NCBI RefSeq assembly: GCF_910592395.1
Contig: NC_088308.1
Coordinates: 7,829,001 to 7,889,000 of the forward strand
Length of the DNA: 60,000 nucleotides
Direction: 5' to 3'
Source: Lineus longissimus
Taxonomy: Eukaryota; Nemertea; Pilidiophora; Heteronemertea; Lineidae
Below the pieces are notes generated by a model. That model did not search any database. It was not told the origin of the DNA and saw nothing but the letters and a program-made list of their open reading frames with translations. Position numbers and translations under genes: made by a program. This document shows, piece after piece, positions 21,101 through 30,422 of the stretch (the stretch's first letter is position 1; each line of letters begins with the position of its first letter).

Positions 21101-24100
21101 GACTAAAGGACTTGGTCTTCTCCAACATTTGTCAAGCTGAGGGTAGATGACCCTGTCTAGCAGTGGAACCAGGAGTAGGGTGCCTATGCTCACAAAGTTG
21201 TTTAGCGAGGAGGCTGGGAGAGTGATGTCACCAAGCTGTAAGTTCATCCTTTCGGCTTGCAAGAGAAAACTGCTGTTGAGCTGAAACAGGGAAGATCAGA
21301 TATTGATGAGCTCAAATATAAGCTGAAGAATTTCAGTTTGTGGCTGAAGAATTTCAGTTTGTGGCTAACTTGTCAACTTATGTATCTTGTTTAGATTGCC
21401 CATACTAAAGACATCTTAGAAAATTGCATTCCCAATGTTACAGATTTTAACACTCACCCACTGAAACTGTGGTGTTGCGGACCTGCAATCTCTGTATCCC
21501 TAAAAAGAGCCAAAACAGTGCCCCAGCAGATGTATCCAATAAGGGAAATGGTGTGGAAATTACCTGAGCAAAAATGCACCAAAATATGATTCCAACCAGG
21601 AATATGGGGAAAACACCTCCCAACATTTTCACATCTTCAACTTCCTGCTTACTTCTGGAGCCACCGTTGTTGATCTTGGCATAGTCAAGAAAGGATGATA
21701 GCTTTTGCTGAGGTCTTTTACACTTATACTTGTTGTTTAAACCTTCACAGATTATATTGCATGTTGAAGAAATCTGGCTGCCTAAAATGAAACAAAAGCC
21801 AAGTTAATCAAAACACTAAAAGCCTCAAACTTTGAGAGGTATATTGCTCCAGCATCAAGATCCATTTCATGCAGTGAATTCAAATGAGTTCAATTAAAGC
21901 ACATCCAACACAGTTTCCCTGATTCTTTGTGTGTATTAAAGCCAGAAAACTGTGCATGCCGGTTGAAAAAGGGACTTATCTTGGACATTTTGCCCTTGTC
22001 TCCATAAAGCTAAGTTGTGTTACCTTGGCAGAGGATATTTAGACCAAGCGGGAGTGTGTGGGGGGGGGGGGAAGTCTGGTGGTGCTGATGCCCTTATTAT
22101 GAATGACATCCAGTATTGAGCATCCTGAGGAATCAAGGGTTAACGTGTGCTCCTCAGGCCCTGCAAACAAAGCCCACCTCCCTCCCCCTTCCCCCCAAGA
22201 CATTTCCCCTATTGGCTGAGGCATACAACACTACCTAAATTTCGCCCAAATTCATATCATCACCACCTACATTGAGGCTACAAACTATTATGATGTGACA
22301 GCAGTTAGGAAATGACAATAAAAGAACTTCAGACAGTACACACTCTCTACTATATTTTTTAAGAGGCTGATATATTTCAGGCAAACCTCCCACCAAGCTT
22401 ACCTTTTGGTGGCATGACAACATACTGATTTTTGGCACTAACAAAGTATATCACAGCCATTGTCATGGTTACTGCTGGGATGAAATAACCCAGGGCAAAG
22501 TCTATCTCTTGTTGAATGTAGACTATTCCGGTGTAAGCGATTGTTGCTCCGATTGTAATGCACCAGTAATACCTAGAAAAAGACAAGTGCTTGTGTAGAT
22601 TTTAAGTGGCCTGTTGTTGTACTTGCGAAGTTGTTCAAAAAGTTGGTACCGTATTTTGCTGCGTATAAAACGCACCGGGGTATAAAGCGCACCCATTGAG
22701 TCCGTAGACAAAATCCAGACATAAGGCGCACCTACGTATAACACGCAGTACTTCTGAGATGCCCCCTGCCTATCTTTCCTTCGTAAAAGCCTCGCTTTGA
22801 TGTTTAACATCAAAGCGAGGCTTTAAAAATCATGGCGGCACACGATCAGCTGATTTATCGATTTAGATTTATCTCGCATCTACGCTCTGAATATTGCCGC
22901 TAAGGACCCTCAAAAACATTTATAGAAGTAACTGAAATGATAATGAGGATGCTAATATGTATTGCGTACAGAACAGGCGAGTTAGCATCAGTGAACTATG
23001 CAAAGTGCATCGATATTCCCGATTTTTCTTTCGTGCAAAAATATAAAATGCGCCGACTTGGTTGCGAGCCAAAAAAGCCGTCAAAAGAAATGAGTTGATG
23101 GAAAAAATCTTTTGATCATTCGGTGGCTTCCTAGGTCTAGGCCAGAGATAACACGCACCTTCGTATAACGCGCACCCCCCGATTTTAGGGCTTTCTTGGG
23201 TCAAAAAGCTGCGCCTTATACGCAGCAAAATACGGTATATCATTGTTTGGTGACTAATGATAAGGATGATTGTTACAAACAAGTTTTAGGTAACTTGACT
23301 CTAACTTTGACTTGGTATTGTTTTCTTAAGTTAAGCCCAGTAAATATAACACTAAGTTATATTTAAGTTCAAGATAAGTGCTTTTAAACTTGGCATTGTT
23401 TTCTTAAGTTAAGCCCAGTAAATATAACACTAAGTTATTGTTAAGTTCAAGATAAGTGCTTTTAAACTTGGCATTGTTTTCTTAAGTTAAGCCCAGTAAA
23501 TATAACACTAAGTTCAAGATGAGTGCTTTTAAACTTGGTATTGTTTTCTTAAGTTAAGCCCAGTAAATATAACACTAAGTTATTGTTAAGTTTAAGATAA
23601 GTGCTTTTAAACTTGTATTTGAACAGGGCCTGCCAGGTCCAAAATTGTGCCAACAAACATTAACAAAATGCAACAAATCCCAGTCTGAAGAATAGCAAGG
23701 AATTAATATCTGCAAAATGAATCTGGGTGGGTTGTCAATTTCACATCTTAGCTGATGGCACCTTTGCATCCTCCCACAGCAAGCTTTTGCTTTGTATCAT
23801 TCCTAAAATATACACAATCTTTGTGTGAATGAGTGTATTTCAGAAACGATCAGAAGGAACGTGTAAGGAGGATGCAGTTTTATGACAAACTTTCTCAACT
23901 TACCATAAGAAGAACGTCTGCACCGCATTTTCTCCGACATGGTCAACTTGAGAGGCACCAAATGGACTAAAGTTGGCCTTGATACCTCCTGTTGCCATGG
24001 CTACCAGAAACAGGCCTATGAGGAAAAAGGTCCGCCTGCCTGCCTGAGGATAACAAAGGTAGAAGATGGCATTGTCTTCAAATGAAATGACTAGATTGGA

Positions 24101-25795
24101 TGTAAAATGTCTGGGAACAAATCCCTTAGAATATTGTCCCAGGGTGACTTGTCCATGGGGTAAATTGTCCTTGGTTGTGAACTTTACTGGAAAAATTTGT
24201 CAGAGATGGCTCCTCTCTGGTAAAGTTGTACTTAGAATGAATTTTCTGTGATGGGATTATTATCTACTGACAGTAATTGTCCAGGAGGAGAAATGCTGTC
24301 TAGGATGTGGTTTCCTATGTCGACCAATTTATGTCTCCCCTGACTTTCCTTGGAGAATTGGTGGTGTTGGGTGAGCATAACAGTGAGTATTGAATACTTA
24401 CCAGTGGCATTTCATAAGGTCCTATTGTAGTGTAGGTAAAGGCAGCTGCTGGCAGGAAAAAAGTACCTGGGAGAAGAAGAAGCATGTGAATTTGTGAGGC
24501 CCAAAAGATGTTTTTCCACTACTATAGTTTTGATTGTAAATTGTGAAACTCAACTTGAGGTCTTCAGATAATTTGTGGTTAGTGATCAATGCAACATGCA
24601 CCACTGGAGACTGCTGAGGATGTCGCAACTCAAGTTATCACTAAATTGAAATGGGCCTTGGCATTTTCTTAGTTGATTAAACATACCTAATACGTGAAGA
24701 AGCACACTGGCTAGAATTGTGTTGTATTGTCCCATGTACGAATCAGCTATCCATCCACCAAGCGGAGGAACCAGGTAACATGTCCCTGTAGGGAAAAAGA
24801 CAAGGAATCATACTTTTATTGTAGCCCAAGACCATGATAATGTTGAAAAATAGCTTAGACGACTAAAATGTATAATAGAAGTCGGAAACAAGGACAGTAC
24901 TAGACAACAAATCACAATCAGGACAATTTCCATCTCAGTTTTGTTCTTGAGGACATGAATTCATCCTCAGGAACAGTGAGTTTCCCTGGATGGACAATTT
25001 GTCCACAGGGACATTGGCTTCAACCTAAAGTTTGTCTTGGGGACAGAATGTCCTTTTTTGGACATAATGTCTGTGTGTTCTGATTTGAAGTACAATCTTC
25101 TCGGGGATAATTCATACAAGAGGAGGCTATATCCAGTCGTTCTTGAAGACAAGCCACATCCAAGGACACTATGTCCATGGCTAAAGACAGTCACGCCTAA
25201 AGACAATTTACATCCAAGGACCCTATGTCCTCATGTTGTGCACAGTACTGATGAAAGTCTTCAAATGAACAGAAAGTAACTTGACATCTGTTCCGAAGGA
25301 ATTATGACGTCACGGCCATCCGCGCGTCATCGACTTTTAAGTCATACTTCAGCGTCAATAGAAAGGACGTTACGGAACGTAAGGACAGAACGACTTCAGT
25401 AACCATTCGGATCGGACGACAAGTCTTTGAACTCCTCTACCATTTCTGTATATTATATTGAATAACACCCGATTTTCCTTATTATATGAGTTTTCTTATG
25501 TTCACTGCGGAACAACATCGACTGACAACTAACCTGCAAACACCATGCTGATTGTGACGGCATCGATACTGTCAAACTTGAGAATGTTTGTACAGAACAT
25601 AACCAGGTTCGCGGCAATGCTGTGATATGTCAACCTCTCACATAACTCGGTGATCGGAATCCGTGTGGCGAGTAAAAACTGTGAGCGTCGTCGTCTCTTG
25701 TCTTCACTGGGCGTGATCATGGGTAGAGTTTCGGTTTCTTCCTGAGACAGTTCCATGATGATGTCACAAGAGATATCGTCATCGTTAATGGACAT
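18125..25795 (-). CDS. SLC15A3/A4-like proton-coupled peptide/histidine transporter, copy B (complete)
   Basis: Ten coding exons on the minus strand: 25795-25534 (ATG), 24785-24687, 24466-24402, 24043-23904, 22572-22403, 21781-21564, 21280-21094, 20007-19807, 19433-19299, 18273-18125 (stop TGA). Total 1,626 nt, 541 residues. Exons 2, 3, 4, 5, 7, 8 and 9 have the same lengths as in copy A; exon 6 is two codons longer. Family signs are ELCERLTYHSI in TM1, ATGGIKANFSPFG in exon 4, and YYWCITIG in place of FYxxINxG. Compared with copy A the N-terminus is longer and acidic, while the C-terminus ends soon after the last helix and lacks the DERRTLL signal. Probably an endolysosomal or plasma-membrane transporter of histidine and small peptides, arisen by tandem duplication. 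Confidence 0.93.
18533..19235. repeat. 41-bp minisatellite, about 17 copies
   Basis: Units built around GAGTCACACTTTAGTTATGA followed by TGGTTGAAAGTAGGTCAGTC, period about 41 bp, in intron 9 of SLC15 copy B. Variants (TTGTGATGG, TGATGATGG, CAAGTCACAC) recur in blocks, pointing to multi-unit duplications. The last unit ends about 65 bp from the exon 9 donor. Confidence 0.93.
20161..21180 (-). repeat. 97-bp minisatellite carrying exon 7 tail and splice donor, about 10 extra copies
   Basis: The motif CTACCCATTCTGACTAAAGG marks the exon end on the plus strand. It recurs near 20164, 20327, 20425, 20524, 20621, 20718, 20815, 20912 and 21012, plus a degenerate copy near 20240; the authentic junction is at 21094. 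Core spacing is 97 bp. On the minus strand each unit contains about 70 nt of coding exon 7 (encoding LLDRVIYPQLD, then RPSPLVRMG) followed by the donor GTAGGTG and about 25 nt of intron. Because copies retain coding sequence, an open frame at 20508-20176 spells the same peptide repeatedly; it is repeat-derived. Confidence 0.95.
22035..22230. mobile_element. Fragment of a dispersed repeat (GCATCCTGAGGAATCAAGGG family)
   Basis: The block CATCCTGAGGAATCAAGGGT, then GCCCTGCAAACAAAGCCC, then GACATTTCCCC, matches the ends of the element at 54930-55315. It is adjacent to a G homopolymer (about 22060-22070). It lies in intron 5 of SLC15 copy B. Confidence 0.55.
22646..23237. mobile_element. Inverted-repeat transposon with CCGTATTTTGCTGCGTATAA ends
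   Basis: About 590 bp in intron 4 of SLC15 copy B. The left end reads TACCGTATTTTGCTGCGTAT and the right end is its reverse complement (ATACGCAGCAAAATACGGTA). Internally, repeated CGTATAA and GCGCACC motifs occur in both halves, and a near-perfect 39-bp palindrome lies at 22786-22824. No transposase frame, so non-autonomous. Confidence 0.85.
22786..22824. repeat. Perfect 19-bp-arm palindrome
   Basis: AAAGCCTCGCTTTGATGTT is followed after one base by its exact reverse complement. It lies inside the element at 22646-23237 and may mark a junction between two nested or fold-back copies. Confidence 0.9.
23310..23620. repeat. Tandem array of about 78-bp units, 4 copies
   Basis: TTTAAACTTGGCATTGTTTT and TTAAGCCCAGTAAATATAAC blocks repeat four times in intron 4 of SLC15 copy B. 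The third unit lacks about 12 bp. Confidence 0.9.
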
Positions 25796-25949
25796 TTCTC
25801 CTCTTTTAGTGGTTTCTAAAAGTCTATATGGGTTTCAATGGGCAAAGCTGTAAAATTGAATGGCTAAAGTGATGATGATGACTTAACCGTCGCTGTGAAT
25901 TACGAAGGCTACGAAGAACACATCCAGTCTTGTAATCTGAAGCCCATTG

Positions 25950-27305
25950 TCCTGTAGTAGAGGACTGTCCTTTTGTCACAACTAACCAAGAGTTACAGGT
26001 CCTGTAGTAGCTATAGAGGACTGTCCGTTTGTCACAACTAACCAAGAGTTACAGGTCCTGTAGTAGAGGACTGTCCTTTTGTCACAACTAACCAAGAGGT
26101 ACAGGTCCTGTAGTAGATGACTGTCCTTTTGTCACAACTAACCAAGAGTTACAGGTCCTGTAGTAGAGGACTGTCCTTTTGTCACAACTAACCAAGAGGT
26201 ACATGTCCTGTGGTAGAGGACTGTCCTTTTGTCACAACTAACCAAGAGGTACAGGTCCTGTAGTAGAGGACTGTCCTTTTGTCACAACTAACCAAGAGGT
26301 ACAGGTCCTGTAGTAGAGGACTGTCCTTTTGTCACAACTAACCAAGAGTTACAGGTCCTGTAGTAGAGAACTGTCCTTTTGTCACAACTGACCAAGAGTT
26401 ACAGGTCCTGTAGTAGAGAACTGTCCTTTTGTCACAACTGACCAAGAGTTACAGGTCCTGTAGTAGAGGACTGTCCTTTTGTCACAACTGACCAAGAGGT
26501 ACAGGTCCTGTAGTAGAGGACTGTCCATTTGTCACAACTAACATAAAGGTACAGGTCCTGTAGTAGAGGACTGTCCTTTTGTCACAACTAACCAAGAGGT
26601 ACAGGTCCTGTAGTAGAGGACTGTCCTTTTGTCACAACTGACCAAGAGTTACAGGTCCTGTAGTAGAGGACTGTCCTTTTGTCACAACTGACCAAGAGTT
26701 ACAGGTCCTGTAGTAGAGGACTGTCCTTTTGTCACAACTGACCAAGAGTTACAGGTCCTGTAGTAGAGGACTGTCCTTTTGTCACAACTAACCAAGAGGT
26801 ACAGGTCCTGTAGTAGAGGACTGTCCATTTGTCACAACTAACATAAAGGTACAGGTCCTGTAGTAGAGGACTGTCCTTTTGTCACAACTAACCAAGAGGT
26901 ACAAGTCCTGTAGTAGCTATAGAGGACTGTCCTTTTGTCACAACTAACCAAGAGGTACAGGTCCTGTAGTAGAGGACTGTCCTTTTGTCACAACTAACCA
27001 AGAGTTACAGGTCCTGTAGTAGAGAACTGTCCTTTTGTCACAACTGACCAAGAGTTACAGGTCCTGTAGTAGAGGACTGTCCTTTTGTCACAACTGACCA
27101 AGAGTTACAGGTCCTGTAGTAGAGGACTGTCCTTTTGTCACAACTGACCAAGAGTTACAGGTCCTGTAGTAGAGGACTGTCCTTTTGTCACAACTAACCA
27201 AGAGTTACAGGTCCTGTAGTAGATGACTGTCCTTTTGTCACAACTAACCAAGAGTTACAGGTCCTGTAGTAGAGGACTGTCCTTTTGTCACAACTCACCA
27301 AGAGG
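25950..27305. repeat. 50-bp minisatellite, about 27 copies, with 300-bp higher-order repeat
   Basis: Units of GGTCCTGTAGTAGAGGACTG plus TCCTTTTGTCACAAC plus TAACCAAGAGTTACA, period 50 bp. The array starts about 155 bp upstream of the SLC15 copy B start codon. Rare variants recur together: CCATTTGTCAC with ACATAAAGGT at 26525-26550 and 26825-26850, exactly 300 bp (six units) apart, so whole blocks were duplicated. It may lie in the promoter, 5'UTR or first intron of copy B. Confidence 0.95.
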
Positions 27306-28320
27306 GGCACTGTACAGCATTTAAAAGACGGACTAGTCACAAATCCCAGAAGAGAGGTCTAACACAAATATATTGAATGCTGTCCTCACCTCATAGTTTT
27401 GGGTCAATCATCCTAAAGCTTGACACGTCCTAATGGACGCAAATAGGCCTACCATAAAAACAGATATGTCTTGCTTATTCATTCTCGTAATATGTCACAA
27501 CCTAGTACATGCTCAACTGCCTGGAGACAGCAGTTGCCGGACAAACATTATCAGGACAATTACTAGCAATATACTGAAAGCTGTCTCTATGTCATAACCA
27601 AATACCTAGCCCAAGAGGGACATACTGATACAATGGGTGATATGAATAAAGACTAGCAAATGCTTTTACTCCGGTTTTGTACAGGAAGGCCTAGTGTTAA
27701 TGTACATGGAGATTTAGATAAAAGTCTAGCAAATGCTTTTACTCCAGTTTTGTACAGGAAGGCCTAGTGTAAATGTACATGGAGAATTAGATAAAAGCAT
27801 TTGCTAGTCTTTATTCATATCACCCATGTCCAAGAGATGTCCCATCAGGTTGGTCCTTTTATACCCACCTTTTATAGTTCTATCAATGTTTGACAGAACA
27901 GAGCCTCCGAGGAAATAAAAGCAGGAAACCAACACATGTAACTATGTTCCAATGAACTTGGTGATAAGCTGTTCATAGTCGAGACTTGAAATCCGGAACA
28001 AGTTTTAACTACCCACAAGATCCTGTAGCTATCAATTGAATCATGCGGATGTGAATCTTACTTGAAATTGCCTATGGGCTATTGCATTCATATGATAGTG
28101 AACGGTATGCATGGCATAATGATATAGGCCCTTCACTATTCAATCAATGAGGTCACCAGGCCAGGTGCAGTCAATTACATGTATGACACATGCTAGTGGG
28201 GACATCTGGGAGCAATGACTTAAATCACAGCCTTCGATTAGGAAACCAGAATTTTAGGCACAACAGTCGGATGTCTTGGGAGCTCCGATGAACATTCGAA
28301 GGGACGATTGAGTCAAGAGG
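27306..28320. other. Intergenic spacer upstream of SLC15 copy B
   Basis: No exon with splice support was found. Apart from the inverted-repeat element at 27634-27826 the stretch shows no recognised feature. Confidence 0.5.
27634..27826. mobile_element. MITE with TGGGTGATATGAATAAAGAC ends, internally duplicated copy
   Basis: Opens TGGGTGATATGAATAAAGAC and closes with the exact reverse complement; the inverted match extends over about 35 bp (through CTAGCAAATGCTTTTA). The interior GCAAATGCTTTTACTCC...GTACATGGAGA block is present twice in tandem, making it 193 bp against 120 bp for the sister copy at 28324. Confidence 0.9.
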
Positions 28321-28323
28321 CAA

Positions 28324-28443
28324 TGGGTGATATGAATAAAGACTAGCAAATGCTTTTACTTCAATTTTGTACAGAAAGGCCTAGTGTAAATGTACATGGA
28401 GTTTTAGATACAAGTATTTGCTAGTCTTTATTCATATCACCCA
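28324..28443. mobile_element. MITE with TGGGTGATATGAATAAAGAC ends, simple copy
   Basis: Same terminal inverted repeats as the element 690 bp away, with a single interior unit of 120 bp. No coding capacity. Confidence 0.9.
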
Positions 28444-28564
28444 ATGAGACAAGTAGTACATATTCCCAAATCTCCGATGTGTACAGAAATTGACTAGATC
28501 TTCCGATACTATGCGACACAAAAAACACAATGACCCTAAGGCATCGTTGTCTTTAGACCAGTGA

Positions 28565-28570
28565 TTTATT
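28565..28570 (-). terminator. Possible NPLOC4 polyadenylation signal
   Basis: Minus-strand AATAAA about 1.85 kb beyond the NPLOC4 stop codon. I saw no nearer canonical hexamer outside introns, so a long 3'UTR covering 28550-30422 is possible. Confidence 0.35.
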
Positions 28571-30422
28571 CAAGCATAAACAACCAATGGTTATTATAAA
28601 CTCTACAACTGTGCCACTTTTAAAGCATGTCAGCAAACGCGGGAAAAGTAGGTATGAGAAATGAGGCAATACAACGCTGCCATTTTCCCAAGTTGTTCGA
28701 GGACAGATGGAGGAAGGGCAATTTTGCTCGCATGCTTCACAATTGGCAAGTATTCTCATGTGAAATGTACAAACTCAGATTAACCTCAGACACAAATCCG
28801 CATAAATAAAACACCAGTGAAAATTTGGCAGGTTTTTGTAAGCAAGGCAAACAAATTGAAAATCTCAAATTAGGCCAAGTTTACATAGAAGTCACGTGTC
28901 ATGACCCATGCGCGAACAAAAGAATTTTCATAGTGACACACAGATGTTGGAAATTACTTCTTCATCACATGTGTGAATTGTGACAAGTGACTTCTATGTA
29001 AATGCAGCCTGAAAGTAAAACATGTGTCAAAAACGTTGCGTTCGTTTTTTAATTTGGGCTGAATATACATGTACAGTACTGAACAATACGTAGGAAGTGG
29101 AATAAGTGGCCCCAGCAGGAGATCAGAGAAGGCCAAGATTATTATTTATACGCTGTACAACATACAACACAGATTTTTATGGCTCTGCATGGCTTCACAT
29201 TACATGTACATGTACATGTATGAATCAAGATCGAGGCATATCCTGATTTCCCTAGCCAGCCACTTTTTCCAATTACTACAGTATATGTACATGTATGATA
29301 ACAGAAGATCCAATACATTCTAATACCCTGAAAAGATGTATAAAGCACTTCAGTCTAAAAGCATTACCACCAGAATGGAAAATAAAGAGAAGTCTAGCCG
29401 ATGCACAGAACAGTTTAACAAAATATTTACACAAAACTTCCTTAAAGAAAACAGAATAAGTTTAGACAAAAGTACAAGCACTGTACATATAATGTACAAA
29501 AATATCAGAGAACTTATGACAGACAAAAGTGTCACTGTGCACAAAGAGAGGACTGCAGATACTTTCTGAACTCTACAATTTTGGACTTCGAGAGCATCAT
29601 TACAAAGAACTTTGTCAATTGTTTGATTGATGACGTCACAACTGACAATCACGGGCAGGTTTCCAACGTGATTCTATCAGGTTCTCCCTGTGTCTTCTGA
29701 AAAAATTCTGAGTGCAAAAATGTATCGGAGCAGAGGAATTTGCAGCTGTGATCGTAACGATGAAGAACTGGCCTGACGTAACCGACGCTCATCACCAGGA
29801 GGTTGATCGAGGAAAAGCTCTGGTGGCAAGTTTTAAACTGCTACATTGAAAACAAATGATACTACATGTATGCATCAAGTCTAGCAGAGCACAAAGTTTT
29901 ACGCACGCGCTGCGAATCCATTTGGGTCATGCACTCTGAAAGGCCTCGGTCACACGATGTCAATGACTCTGCAATGGAAAATATGTTTTCAAGCCTTGCG
30001 ATGTTTTAATGCGATGGCACATGTAACTTTGAGCCATTTTAGAATACCTTACTGTGGGCCCTTGGTTGCCTCATCAAGACAGTGCAGGCAGACCTCAAAT
30101 TACGTCTTGGGATTTGGTCAGCATTTTTCACCTACACCAGCTGACTTGATTAGACAACCAACGACCACCAGCATTGGTAATAATTCCTTAAAACTTCAAA
30201 TGGACAGCTCTGCAAATGTCTGAAGCACACATTATGTCACCAGACGAGACGGAGAAAGGTCCAACATCCATGTTATTGTTTGAAAAATACCAGGTGGCAG
30301 CCCTTTACTATTTTGTGGCCAGGTCACTCCCAAAGTCTCCTATTGAAAATCCATGAGAATCTGGTTAGACAAATGAGACCCCATTGCACAAGATACTACT
30401 GTCAGTCAGTGTTATTAATGTC
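28571..30422 (-). other. Probable NPLOC4 3' region / intergenic
   Basis: No exon is supported. It contains an inverted repeat (TTTACATAGAAGTCAC near 28880 and its complement GTGACTTCTATGTAAA near 28986) and a (TGTACA)n-like stretch near 29200-29220. Open frames at 29350-29652 lack conservation cues. Whether this is transcribed 3'UTR depends on where NPLOC4 is polyadenylated. Confidence 0.4.

Noticed and set aside
29350-29652. Hydrophobic 100-residue minus-strand open frame
   Set aside because: The hydrophobicity comes from reverse complement of A-rich sequence; no family cue, and it lies in the probable NPLOC4 3' region.
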